Shown in pieces: positions 23,173 through 31,095 of a stretch of DNA of 36,873 bases. The stretch is from contig JAUIGL010000062.1 in NCBI GenBank assembly GCA_030430165.1, forward strand, positions 1 to 36,873, given 5' to 3'. Source of the stretch: a bacterium. GTDB lineage: Bacteria > Desulfobacterota > Binatia > HRBIN30 > CADEER01. A program made the position numbers and the translations under genes. The notes beneath the pieces are model-generated. The model saw nothing but the letters and a program-made list of their open reading frames with translations, was not told the origin of the DNA and searched no databases. The stretch's first letter is position 1; every line of letters begins with the position of its first letter.

Positions 23173-23991
23173 GTGGCCTACCCGCCCGACCACCATATGC
23201 TGCGGGATCTCGCGTTGCAGCTGCAACGCGGCGTCGAGATCGGCGATCGCATCGTCTTGCCGACCCCGGTCGAGGTGCGCGGGCCACTCGGCTGGGCGCG
23301 ACCGGGGATCATCGCCACCGCGGTCGACGTCGTCGCGGCGAGCGTCGCGCTGCGCTCCCTGTCCCCGGATTGGCTCGCCACTTCGGAGATTTCGGTTCAC
23401 ACCCACGAACGGCGACAGAGCGGTGCGATCGTCGGCAATGCCCGCCGCCTGCGTAGCGGGCGGACGACCGCGGTGATCGAGGTCGAGTTGTGTGACGAGG
23501 CGACCGGTTCGCGGGTCGCGTCCTCGATTGCGACCTTCGTCCGCATTGCTCGCCCCGACGACACCGAGGCGGCGCCGGTCGAGGTCCCCACCGAGACCGA
23601 GACTCTCGAGTTCGGCACCGCGGGCGCCGACCAGGCCCCTGCCATCCAACGAACCGCGGGAGTCTCGACGCTCGACGGTGAGCACGGGGTCGTCGAGCTC
23701 GCGAAGTCGGATTACTGCGGCAACTCGGTCGGTTCGCTGCAGGGCGGTATGGTGGCCCTGCTGATCGAGCTGTCCGGCGAGAGCGCTGCCAGCCACGCTG
23801 GCGGCGCGGCCCGCGGCGCGCTCGACGTGGTCGTCCACTACCTGGCGCCGGGGACGGTCGGTCCGTACAGAACCCGCGCCGCGCATCAACGCCGGCTCGG
23901 CGGCGCCGATCTATACCGGGTCGAGCTCGAAGATACGGGAAGTGGTCGGCTGATGGCGGTCGGCCTGGTGACCACGGCGAACGTCGGCTAG
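23173..23991 (+). CDS. Double-hotdog thioesterase-like protein
   Basis: Possible acyl-CoA thioesterase or acyl-CoA-binding hotdog protein; substrate unknown. About 272 residues from GTG 23173; ATG 23197 (MLRDLALQLQRGVEIGDRIV) is the alternative. Two halves look like hotdog folds. The first has LGWARPGIIATAVDVVAASV and VHTHERRQSGAIVGNARRLR. The second has GNSVGSLQGGMVALLIELSGE and LDVVVHYLAPGTVGPYRTRA, the PaaI-like arrangement of a helix after a GG motif and a long strand. No signal peptide. It begins 38 nt after thiC and is probably in the same operon, with no obvious link to thiamine. Confidence 0.75.
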   Translation: MAYPPDHHMLRDLALQLQRGVEIGDRIVLPTPVEVRGPLGWARPGIIATAVDVVAASVALRSLSPDWLATSEISVHTHERRQSGAIVGNARRLRSGRTTAVIEVELCDEATGSRVASSIATFVRIARPDDTEAAPVEVPTETETLEFGTAGADQAPAIQRTAGVSTLDGEHGVVELAKSDYCGNSVGSLQGGMVALLIELSGESAASHAGGAARGALDVVVHYLAPGTVGPYRTRAAHQRRLGGADLYRVELEDTGSGRLMAVGLVTTANVG

Positions 23992-24012
23992 AGGTCTGGC
24001 CGGCGCTCCACT

Positions 24013-25179
24013 TCAGTCGCGAGGAGATCGGTCCGCGGCACTCTGCGCCGCGAGCAAACGCCCCATGTAGCGGAACCGCCTTCGCGTATCGACCTTGGCG
24101 ACTCCGTCGCGAATGACCTGCTCGTTGAGGAACGATTCGCCAACCAGGAACACATACGCCATGAGCCGCCCCTCGCGGTCGCGATGGCCGACCGGCGCCA
24201 GCGCGTCGTCGAGCTCGATCCGCACACAGCGACCGACTACTGGAGCGAGGTCGCGTTCGATGCCACTCGGATCGAACGCTCTGACGCCGATCAGCCGCAC
24301 TCGCTCGTTGCCGGACAGGAGCAGCGTCTCGCCGTCGACAGCGGCGACTCGGAAGGTCCCGGAGCCACAGCCGCCGCGACCTCGGCCGCCGATGATCGCA
24401 GCGGCGCCACCGCCAACCGCCGTCTCGCCGGAGATGTCGGCGGGCGCCGCGGCGATCGCAGCCGTCTGCACCTCGGTTTGCGCGCGCGGCTTCTCTCGAT
24501 CGCTCTCGGCCGCCGCTGAAACAACTGCGCCGCTCGTCGCTCCCGCCGCCACGACCGCTGCCGGAGCCGCTGCCGCCGGCTTCGCGACCAGCGGGCTGGC
24601 GACGACCGCCGCCGCCGAGTCTTCAGCCTCGGCCGCGACCGGCGTCGCCTCGGCCAGGCCTTGCTCTTCGCCGCCGGTCGGTGCCGGCCTGGCGGGGCTC
24701 GTCGCCGGGTGTGCCGACAGCACGACTTGCAGACTGCCGTCTCGAATCGCGCCCTGCTCACCGCCATCGGCGAAGACGCAGGGCAGCGCGAGCGTGCCGT
24801 CGCTCGATCGCACATCGGCACTCCAGCGGGCGCCCTCGGCGCGCCCCTCCAGATAGTATTCGGCCCCCGCCGCGGCATCCAAAACCAAGCTGCACTCGGC
24901 GTCGCCGCGCGGCGAGGTGATGAGCCCCTCGCTGTAGAAGCGAATCGCCAGCTCGTGACGGCCGGCGGCAAGTCTCACCCCGCGGTCGTTGTCGTAGTCG
25001 CGGTGCACGACCTCGCCGTCGACTCGCGCGACGACCAGATAGACCGAGTCGAGCAGGCCGAGCTCGACCGCGTTGTAGACGACCGCAGTCTGGCCCGGGG
25101 CCAGCACCGGGCCGACGTCGCGGATGCCGCCGCAGCCAAAGGCCAGCAGCGCCGCGCAGGAGGCGAGTACCCATCGCAC
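24013..25179 (-). CDS. Lipoprotein with C-terminal staphylococcal-nuclease-like domain
   Basis: 388 residues. The signal peptide MRWVLASCAALLAFGCGG ends in a lipobox (AFGC), so it is likely a lipoprotein. Residues about 25-160 form a beta domain (TAVVYNAVELGLLDSVYLVV, HELAIRFYSEG). A linker of about 110 residues is almost pure Ala/Val/Pro/Glu. The end shows an SNase pattern: FRVAAVDGETLLLSGNERVR, LIGVRAFDPSG, DREGRLMAYVFLVGESFLNE and YMGRLLAAQSAA. The Arg of VRLIGV and of EGR-x-MAYV are kept, but the usual catalytic Glu after the first Arg is not in place, so nuclease activity is doubtful. GTG 25179 follows a -10-like TATCGG by 7 nt. Confidence 0.75.
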   Translation of the reverse strand: MRWVLASCAALLAFGCGGIRDVGPVLAPGQTAVVYNAVELGLLDSVYLVVARVDGEVVHRDYDNDRGVRLAAGRHELAIRFYSEGLITSPRGDAECSLVLDAAAGAEYYLEGRAEGARWSADVRSSDGTLALPCVFADGGEQGAIRDGSLQVVLSAHPATSPARPAPTGGEEQGLAEATPVAAEAEDSAAAVVASPLVAKPAAAAPAAVVAAGATSGAVVSAAAESDREKPRAQTEVQTAAIAAAPADISGETAVGGGAAAIIGGRGRGGCGSGTFRVAAVDGETLLLSGNERVRLIGVRAFDPSGIERDLAPVVGRCVRIELDDALAPVGHRDREGRLMAYVFLVGESFLNEQVIRDGVAKVDTRRRFRYMGRLLAAQSAADRSPRD

Positions 25180-25186
25180 CCCACTT

Positions 25187-25215
25187 CCGATATGTGAGAT
25201 GCCGCGTCAGTGAAA
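25187..25215 (-). promoter_or_regulatory. Candidate promoter for the SNase-domain lipoprotein
   Basis: Minus-strand -35 TTTCAC (25210-25215), 17-bp spacer, -10 TATCGG (25187-25192), 7 nt before GTG 25179. Confidence 0.35.
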
Positions 25216-25324
25216 CCCTCGCGCCGCGCCACTGCGTTGTGCCGTCCTCTCGGATCGCTTATCGGTTGGACCCGAAATAGCCACCGGCGCGGCGTAGGCC
25301 CGCCGAACAGCCATCGCCCTAGCC

Positions 25325-26023
25325 GTGTCTACCGCTCTCCAGTTGATCGACCTGTCGCGCACCTTCGGCCGCGTCCACGCGCTGGCGTCGGTGTCGCTCG
25401 AGCTCGGCGAAGCGACCTCGACCGCGTTGATGGGCCCCAACGGCGCCGGCAAGACGACCCTGCTGCGGATCTGTGCGACCCTGCTCAAGCCGACCTCGGG
25501 CAAGATCTTGATCGACGGGCTGGATCCGCGCGAAGAGGGCCCGGCGGTGCGCAAACGGCTGGCGGTCCTCGGCCACGACTCCGCATTGTACCCGGACCTG
25601 TCGGCGGTCGAGAATCTTCAGTTCGCAGCGCGCTTGCACCGCTTCGACGGCAGTGGAATCGAGAACGCGCTCGATCGGGTCGGATTGCACTCGGCGGCGC
25701 GACGACCGGTGCGCACCTTCTCACGCGGCATGCAGCAGCGCTGCGCGATTGCCCGCGTCCTCCTGCAGCGCCCCCGGCTGCTGCTGCTCGACGAGCCCTC
25801 GACCGGGCTCGACCTGGGGGCGCGCGACATCTTCCATGAAATCGTCGCCGAGCTGCGCGCCAGCGGGACCACGGTGCTGCTGACGACGCACGACGTCGCC
25901 GAGGCGCGTCTCTTGTCGCAGTCGGCGACGTTGATGGCGCGAGGCCGCATCACCTGGAGCGGACCTACGGACGGCGCCCTCGGCGAGCGCCTCGAGGCGC
26001 TCGCCGCCGCGGGCCGCGACTGA
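25325..26023 (+). CDS. ccmA: Heme exporter ATP-binding protein CcmA
   Basis: ATPase of the CcmABCD complex that drives release of heme-charged CcmE during cytochrome c maturation (System I). 232 residues. Walker A GPNGAGKTT (37-45), signature SRGMQQR (133-139), Walker B LLLLDEPSTGLD with Glu157, and the switch His in TTHDV. GTG 25325 begins VSTALQLIDLSRTFG with no strong ribosome site. CcmB follows 3 nt later, which supports CcmA over a generic ABC ATPase. Confidence 0.93.
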   Translation: MSTALQLIDLSRTFGRVHALASVSLELGEATSTALMGPNGAGKTTLLRICATLLKPTSGKILIDGLDPREEGPAVRKRLAVLGHDSALYPDLSAVENLQFAARLHRFDGSGIENALDRVGLHSAARRPVRTFSRGMQQRCAIARVLLQRPRLLLLDEPSTGLDLGARDIFHEIVAELRASGTTVLLTTHDVAEARLLSQSATLMARGRITWSGPTDGALGERLEALAAAGRD

Positions 26024-26026
26024 CCG

Positions 26027-26686
26027 ATGCTGGCGATTCTCTGGAAGGACCTGCTGGTCGAGCTGCGCACCAAGGAGAGCCTGGCGTCGCTGTTCCTCCT
26101 CGGAACTCTCCTGTTGCTGGTGCTGAGCTTCGCCTTCGACCCGTCGCACCCGCTGCGCGAATCCGCCGCGCCGGGAATTCTCTGGGTCGCGATCATCTTC
26201 TCCGGCACCATCGGGATCAACCGGACGTTGCTGCGCGAACGCGACAACGATTGCTTCTCCGGTCTGCTGCTGGCGCCGATCGATCGCGGCACGGTCTACC
26301 TCGCGAAGACCGTGGTCAACTTCACCCTGCTCAGCATCGCCGAGCTCTTCCTGGTTCCCCTGTTCATCTTCTTCTTCAACCTGCCTTTTCTCGAAACCAT
26401 CGCCCGGCTGGTGCGGATCGTCCCACTCACCACGGTCGGATTCGCGGCGATCGCCACTCTGTTTTCGGCGGTCTCGCTGCAGACCCGCGCGCGTGAGGTC
26501 ATGCTGCCGCTGGTGATGCTGCCGCTGGCGACGCCGCTCTTTCTGGCCGCGGTCGAAACCACGGCGGTGCTGCTCGCCGGCCAGCCCGTCGATCAGGTCG
26601 CCCACTGGTTCACTCTGACCGCGGTATTCGACGTGGTCTTCCTAGTTGTGGGCTGGCTGACCTTCGAATATGCTGTCGCCGACTGA
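26027..26686 (+). CDS. ccmB: Heme exporter membrane protein CcmB
   Basis: Membrane partner of CcmA. 219 residues with six hydrophobic spans. Conserved beginning LAILWKDLLVELRTKESLAS, then the GILWVAIIFSGTIGINRTLL-ERDNDCFSGLLLAP block that is diagnostic for CcmB, and FFNLPFLE. ATG 26027 is 3 nt after the ccmA stop, so the two are tightly coupled. Confidence 0.95.
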   Translation: MLAILWKDLLVELRTKESLASLFLLGTLLLLVLSFAFDPSHPLRESAAPGILWVAIIFSGTIGINRTLLRERDNDCFSGLLLAPIDRGTVYLAKTVVNFTLLSIAELFLVPLFIFFFNLPFLETIARLVRIVPLTTVGFAAIATLFSAVSLQTRAREVMLPLVMLPLATPLFLAAVETTAVLLAGQPVDQVAHWFTLTAVFDVVFLVVGWLTFEYAVAD

Positions 26687-26690
26687 AGCG

Positions 26691-27389
26691 ATGCCCTCGG
26701 CCAACCCAAAGACAGACGTTCTGGCGCCCGCCGCCGTGGTCCTGAGCATGCTCACTGCGCTCTACTTCGTCTTCATCGCGGTTCCCAACGACGCCTTCCA
26801 GGGACCGGTGCAACGGATTTTCTACGTGCACTTGTCGATGTGGCTGCCGACCTTCGCCGCTTTCGGCATCGTCGGCGTCGCCAGCCTGCTCTTTCTGTGG
26901 AAGAAGGATCGTCGCTGGGACCACATCGCTACCGCCTCCGCCGAGCTCGGCCTGCTCTTCTGTACCCTCGGTCTGGCGACCGGATGCATTTGGGCGAAGC
27001 CGATCTGGGGCACCTGGTGGACCTGGGACCCGCGGCTCACCCTCACTTTGGTCCTGTGGATGATCTACGCCGCCTACCTGCTGCTGCGCAGCCTGGCGAC
27101 CAACCCCGAACAGGGCTCGGTGCTGGCCGCGATTCTCGGCGTATCCGGCGTAGTCGATCTCTATCTGGTCAACCGCGCCGTCTACTGGTGGCGCGGCATC
27201 CATCCCGCGGTGGTCGTCACCAAGGAAGGCGGCAGCGGTCTCCAGGACCCGATGATGCGCCTCACCCTGATCCTCTGCATGCTCGCATTCTTCCTGCTCT
27301 TCTTGTGGTTGCTGCGCCTGCGGGTGCGCACCGCCCACCTCGAGGACGAGGTCGATCGCCTGCGCCACGAGGTCCTTTCGGCCGCCTGA
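26691..27389 (+). CDS. ccmC: Heme-handling membrane protein CcmC
   Basis: Member of the heme-handling protein family that loads heme onto CcmE. 232 residues from ATG 26691, six membrane spans. The periplasmic tryptophan-rich WGTWWTWDPRLT motif is intact, with flanking histidines in RIFYVHLSMW and WWRGIHPAVV that would ligate heme. An in-frame ATG at 26670 would overlap ccmB by 17 nt; neither start has a good ribosome site. The C-terminus ends in a charged helix. CcmC of this length (not the much larger CcsA/CcmF) fits the CcmABCD context. Confidence 0.93.
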   Translation: MPSANPKTDVLAPAAVVLSMLTALYFVFIAVPNDAFQGPVQRIFYVHLSMWLPTFAAFGIVGVASLLFLWKKDRRWDHIATASAELGLLFCTLGLATGCIWAKPIWGTWWTWDPRLTLTLVLWMIYAAYLLLRSLATNPEQGSVLAAILGVSGVVDLYLVNRAVYWWRGIHPAVVVTKEGGSGLQDPMMRLTLILCMLAFFLLFLWLLRLRVRTAHLEDEVDRLRHEVLSAA

Positions 27390-27411
27390 CGACCGAGAGA
27401 GGAGTCCAGCT

Positions 27412-27567
27412 TTGCATCTTTCGTTTCTCTTCGCGGCGTTCGCCGTGGTCTGGGTTGGGGTCTTGGTCTACGTGCTCAGCCTGTCGAAGCGCTACCGCGA
27501 CTTGTCGGCCGATCTCGAAGACCTGCGCGCCGTGGTCGAGCGCAAGCAGCGCAATCAGACCGATTGA
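27412..27567 (+). CDS. ccmD: CcmD-like small membrane protein
   Basis: 51 residues from TTG 27412, preceded by GAGAGGAG. One membrane span (LFAAFAVVWVGVLVYVLSLS) followed by a charged helix RYRDLSADLEDLRAVVERKQ. Size, topology and location directly after ccmC are exactly those of CcmD, which stabilises the CcmC-CcmE heme complex. CcmD sequences are poorly conserved, so the call rests on context. Confidence 0.85.
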   Translation: MHLSFLFAAFAVVWVGVLVYVLSLSKRYRDLSADLEDLRAVVERKQRNQTD

Positions 27568-27580
27568 GGCTGGCGCCGCA

Positions 27581-28339
27581 GTGAAGCGACTCGCCGGCAA
27601 GGTCGCTCTGGTCACCGGCGCCGCCAGCGGAATCGGCCGCGCCGTCGCCCTGCGCCTCGCCGACGAGGGGGCGTTCGTCGTCGCCACCGACGCTGCCGTC
27701 GAGGTCGCCGCGACCGCCGATGCGATCAGCGACGCCGGCGGCCGCGCCCGGGCTGCGGTCATGGACATTACCGACCGGGCTCGGGTCGACGGCGTGTTGG
27801 CCGAGCTGCGCGCCGAGGAGTCTGCGCCCGACGTTCTCGTCAACTGCGCCGGGTGGGATCGGATGCAGCCCTTCGTCGAGAATTCGCCCGAGCTCTGGGA
27901 CAAGGTCATCGACATCAACCTGAAGGGCCCGGTCACCTGCTGCCGCGCCGTTCTCGACGACATGATCGCTGCCGGCGGCGGCAAGATCATCTCGATCGGG
28001 TCCGACGCCGGCCGCGTCGGCAGCACCGGCGAGACCGTCTACGCCGGCTGCAAAGGCGGCATCATCTCGTTCTCGAAGTCGCTCGCCCGCGAGGTGGCGC
28101 GGCACAAGATCAACGTCAACGTCGTCTGCCCCGGCCCGACCGACACGCCGCTGTGGTGGGGCATGGTCGAAGGCGGGTCGGAGAAGCTGATGGACGCTCT
28201 GATCAAGTCGATTCCCTTTCGCCGCTTGGCGCAGCCGGAGGAAATCGCCGCGGCCGTGGCCTTCTTCGCCTCGCCCGACGCCGACTACGTCACCGGCCAG
28301 GTGCTCAGTGTCAGCGGCGGCCTCACCATGGTCGACTGA
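27581..28339 (+). CDS. SDR-family dehydrogenase, BadH-like
   Basis: NAD(P)-dependent short-chain dehydrogenase of 252 residues from GTG 27581. Cofactor site TGAASGIG, NCAGWD, and the catalytic SIGSDAGRVGSTGETVYAGC followed by K (Ser, Tyr-x3-Lys). The strings RVGS-x-GE-x-VY-x-x-CKGG, NVVCPGPTDT and GQVLSVSGGLTM closely match BadH, 2-hydroxycyclohexanecarboxyl-CoA dehydrogenase of the cyclohexanecarboxylate/benzoate pathway. Other badH-type pathway genes are not in the window, so the substrate may differ. It begins 13 nt after ccmD and is likely part of the ccm transcript, an unusual partner. Confidence 0.88.
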   Translation: MKRLAGKVALVTGAASGIGRAVALRLADEGAFVVATDAAVEVAATADAISDAGGRARAAVMDITDRARVDGVLAELRAEESAPDVLVNCAGWDRMQPFVENSPELWDKVIDINLKGPVTCCRAVLDDMIAAGGGKIISIGSDAGRVGSTGETVYAGCKGGIISFSKSLAREVARHKINVNVVCPGPTDTPLWWGMVEGGSEKLMDALIKSIPFRRLAQPEEIAAAVAFFASPDADYVTGQVLSVSGGLTMVD

Positions 28340-28373
28340 GACCGACGCTCCCAGCCAGGGCCCACGCTCGTTG

Positions 28374-29030
28374 TCACAGCACTCCGGCTCGCTGCCACTC
28401 GGCGAGGACGCGGGCGGTTGCCGGCAGGCGAGCACCGCCGGCAATTGCGGCCTGCAAGCGGCGGACGTCGCTGAGCTCGTCGACATCGAACGTCTCTTCC
28501 AGTTGGCCCAAGCGCAGGCCGAGCAGGCGACAGCGCTCGACCGTCTGCGCCAGTACCCGCGGCGTCCCCATATCGACACCGGCGAACAAGTCGTGCGGAT
28601 GCCGCAGCGCCAGCATGCCGTAGCCCCCGTCGGCCGTCGGCCGCACGACCGCGTCGGCACCGCGCAGTGCGTCGAGCGCTTGCGCGACGCTGCCCCTGTC
28701 GATCAGCGGCACGTCGCCGCCGAGCATCGCCACGCCGTCGGGATAGCGCGGCAGAAGCTCGGAGAATACGCCGAGCATGCGCGCCCCGAGACCGCCGCGG
28801 CACTGGTCGAGGTAACGGCGCCCCTCGCCGAGGACGGAGTCGAGGGTGGTGCCGGGCGGCGTCATCGCCCAGTGCAGCGGCGGCTCTGCGGCACCGTGCT
28901 CGGCGTCGATGTCGGCGAGAAAGGCGCGGTAGAGAGCGCAGGCGCGCTCGTCGCCGACCGAGCGCGCCAGCCGTGTCTTCACCGACCCGGCCTCGGGAAA
29001 CCTGGCCATCACCACCAACGCGCAACCCAT
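28374..29030 (-). CDS. DUF2064 / TIGR04282-type glycosyltransferase-like protein
   Basis: 218 residues with a nucleotide-sugar transferase fold: ALVVMARFPEAGSVKTRLAR at the N-terminus, MLGGDVPLID (the metal-binding DxP-like site), and RPTADGGYGMLALR. This matches the family often called rSAM/selenodomain-associated transferase 1, of unproven substrate. The usual companion glycosyltransferase (TIGR04283) is absent here. ATG 29030 has a TAGCCT element 6 nt upstream. It is convergent with the SDR gene and divergent from hemD. Confidence 0.85.
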   Translation of the reverse strand: MGCALVVMARFPEAGSVKTRLARSVGDERACALYRAFLADIDAEHGAAEPPLHWAMTPPGTTLDSVLGEGRRYLDQCRGGLGARMLGVFSELLPRYPDGVAMLGGDVPLIDRGSVAQALDALRGADAVVRPTADGGYGMLALRHPHDLFAGVDMGTPRVLAQTVERCRLLGLRLGQLEETFDVDELSDVRRLQAAIAGGARLPATARVLAEWQRAGVL

Positions 29031-29036
29031 ACCGCG

Positions 29037-29042
29037 AGGCTA
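29037..29042 (-). promoter_or_regulatory. -10 element TAGCCT for the DUF2064 gene
   Basis: Minus-strand TAGCCT 6 nt before ATG 29030. Weak -35. Consistent with a leaderless transcript. Confidence 0.3.
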
Positions 29043-29089
29043 GCAGAGCCCAATTGACGCGACACCTTCGGCCGTCCATGGTCGGATGC

Positions 29090-29959
29090 ATGGCCGCTCG
29101 ACCTCTCGAAGGAATGACTCTCCTGTCTTTCGAGAGCCGGCGCGCCGCGGAGATCGCCAAGCTCATCGCCAACGCCGGTGGCACGACGGTGTCGGCGCCG
29201 TCGATGCGCGAGGTCCCGCTCAGCGCCTCCGCCGAGGCGACTCGCTTGTTGCGCGATCTCGAGGCCTCGGCGATCGATGTCGTCATTCTCCTCACCGGCG
29301 TCGGTAGCCGCGCGCTCTTCGACGTCCTCGAAGCCGAGTGCGGCCGCCAGCGCGTCTGCGACCTCCTGTCGGCGACGACGGTGATCGTGCGCGGCCCAAA
29401 GCCGCGCGCCGCCCTGCGCGAGCTCGGGCTGGAGCCGGATCATGCCGTTCCCGAACCCAACACCTGGGTCGAGCTGCTCGGGGTGGTCGATGGCCTCGGC
29501 GACATCGCCGGCAAGCGGGTGGCGGTGCAGGAGTACGGCCGCCCCAACCAGGAGCTCTACGACGCGCTGCAGGATCGCGGAGCCCAGGTGCTCGCGGTCC
29601 CCGTCTACCGCTGGGCCCTTCCCGAAGATCTCGCGCCGCTGCGCCAAGGGGTGCGGCGTCTGGCCGAGCGCCGCGCCGACGTAGCGATCTTCACCAGCGC
29701 GCAACAGTGCAACCACATTCTGCAGATCGCCGACGAGCTCGGCCTGCGCGACGCTGTCTCGAATTGCGCCGACGGCGTGGTCATCGCCTCGGTCGGCCCC
29801 ATCTGCACCGAGGAGCTCGAGCGCCACGGAATCGCCGTCGACATCGAGCCGACCAAGCCGAAGATGGGTCCGCTCATCAAAGAAATCGCCGAGCGCGCCC
29901 CTGAGATCCGCCGCCGCAAGGTGGCGCGACGCGTTGCGTCGCCAGGGGCTAGGGACTAG
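29090..29959 (+). CDS. hemD: Uroporphyrinogen-III synthase HemD
   Basis: Closes and isomerises hydroxymethylbilane to uroporphyrinogen III. 289 residues from ATG 29090; ATG 29078 would add four. HemD sequences diverge strongly, but the two-domain pattern is visible: LLSFESRRAAEIAKLIANAG, VVILLTGVGSRALFDVLE, GPKPRAALRELGLEPDHAVP, GKRVAVQEYGRPNQELYDAL, VPVYRWALP, AIFTSAQQCNHILQIA and VIASVGPICTEELERHGI. The position before hemE and hemG supports it. The last residues (VASPGARD) and the stop codon are encoded by the left arm of the G-rich repeat that follows. Confidence 0.88.
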   Translation: MAARPLEGMTLLSFESRRAAEIAKLIANAGGTTVSAPSMREVPLSASAEATRLLRDLEASAIDVVILLTGVGSRALFDVLEAECGRQRVCDLLSATTVIVRGPKPRAALRELGLEPDHAVPEPNTWVELLGVVDGLGDIAGKRVAVQEYGRPNQELYDALQDRGAQVLAVPVYRWALPEDLAPLRQGVRRLAERRADVAIFTSAQQCNHILQIADELGLRDAVSNCADGVVIASVGPICTEELERHGIAVDIEPTKPKMGPLIKEIAERAPEIRRRKVARRVASPGARD

Positions 29960-30066
29960 GGATTAGGGGCTGGGGCCAGGGCCGGTGGGCCAGCAGCTTG
30001 GCCCGCCATCATTCCCCAATAGCTCCCTACCTCCCCTAACCCCTAACCCCTAGCCCCTAACCCCTA
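29943..30066. repeat. Telomere-like G-run/C-run inverted repeat between hemD and hemE
   Basis: Left arm 29945-29974 has five G runs with short loops (GGGGCTAGGGACTAGGG then ATTAGGGGCTGGGG). Right arm 30033-30066 is CCCCTAACCCCTAACCCC then TAGCCCCTAACCCCTAG. The arms are complementary, and the centre holds a 6-bp hairpin GGGCCA/TGGCCC (29987-29992, 29999-30004). It supplies the hemD stop codon and ends exactly at the hemE GTG. Confidence 0.85.
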
Positions 30067-31095
30067 GTGAAGAACTCACCGTTCCTTCTCGCTTGCCGGC
30101 GCCAGCCGGTTCCCCACACTCCCGTCTGGCTGATGCGCCAGGCCGGGCGCTACATGGCGGAGTACCGCGAGGTGCGCGCGCGGATGAGTTTTCTCGAGCT
30201 GTGCCACGACTCGCAAACGGCGGCCGAGGTGACGGTGACGGCGGCACGCAAGCTCGGGGTCGACGCGGCGATCATCTTCGCCGACATTCTTCTGGTCCTC
30301 GAGCCACTCGAGGTCGGCGTCGAGTTCACCAAGGGCGACGGGCCGCGTATTCGCGAGCCATTGCGCTCGGCCGAGCGCATCGCGACGCTGCCCGACTACG
30401 ACACCGCCGACCGCCTCGCCTTCGTCTACGAGGCGATTCGCATCACCCGCCGCGAGCTCCCCGAGATCCCGCTGATCGGCTTTGCCGGGGCCCCCTTCAC
30501 CCTGGCCTCCTATCTCATCGAAGGCGGCGGGTCGCGCAATTACGTCGAGACCAAGCGCTTCATGTACGAGCACGAGGAGGCATGGCACCAGCTCCTCGGG
30601 CTGCTGGCGCGGCTCGTCAACTCGTATCTCGGTCACCAGGTCGCCGCCGGCGCGCAGGCGTTGCAGCTCTTCGACAGCTGGGTCGGTTGCCTCTCGCCGC
30701 GCGACTACCGACGCTACGTTCTGCCGCACTCGGCGGCAGCGCTGGCCGGATTGTCACAGCAAGTGCCCGTGATCCACTTCGGCACCAACACCAACGGGCT
30801 GTTCCCGCTGATCCGCGAGGCAGGCGGCGACGTCATCGGCGTCGACTGGCGCATCGACCTCGACCAGGCGTGGGACATCATCGGTGAGGACAGTGCGGTT
30901 CAGGGCAACCTCGACCCGGTCACCCTGTTCGCCCCGCGCGACCAGCTTGCCGACGCCGCGCGACAGGTACTGCGACACGCCGCCGGTCGCCCCGGACACG
31001 TTTTCAACCTCGGTCACGGCATTCTGCCGCACACCCCGGTCGATCACGTTCGCTACCTGGTCGACCTGGTGCACGAGGAGAGCAGCCGCCGATGA
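30067..31095 (+). CDS. hemE: Uroporphyrinogen decarboxylase HemE
   Basis: Decarboxylates uroporphyrinogen III to coproporphyrinogen III. 342 residues, normal length. Family signatures WLMRQAGRYMAEYREVR (near residue 21) and GFAGAPFTLASYLIEGGGS are perfect, with the active-site Asp in FADILL, QLFDSWVG, HFGTNTNGLF and VFNLGHGILPHTP. GTG 30067 follows directly on the C-rich repeat arm, with no ribosome-binding site. Its stop overlaps the hemG start (ATGA). Confidence 0.96.
   Translation: MKNSPFLLACRRQPVPHTPVWLMRQAGRYMAEYREVRARMSFLELCHDSQTAAEVTVTAARKLGVDAAIIFADILLVLEPLEVGVEFTKGDGPRIREPLRSAERIATLPDYDTADRLAFVYEAIRITRRELPEIPLIGFAGAPFTLASYLIEGGGSRNYVETKRFMYEHEEAWHQLLGLLARLVNSYLGHQVAAGAQALQLFDSWVGCLSPRDYRRYVLPHSAAALAGLSQQVPVIHFGTNTNGLFPLIREAGGDVIGVDWRIDLDQAWDIIGEDSAVQGNLDPVTLFAPRDQLADAARQVLRHAAGRPGHVFNLGHGILPHTPVDHVRYLVDLVHEESSRR

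Noticed and set aside
21668..23287. 539-codon open frame on the minus strand
   Set aside because: Shadow of thiC; no recognisable motif, while thiC is unambiguous.
26840..28339. A single long 499-codon frame running from inside ccmC into the SDR gene
   Set aside because: Only its last 252 codons are real (SDR). The earlier part is an out-of-frame reading of ccmC and ccmD.
29943..30066. CRISPR-like or true telomeric array
   Set aside because: The units are 7-8 nt, without spacers, and form two complementary arms inside a chromosome-like hem operon, so neither CRISPR nor a chromosome end.
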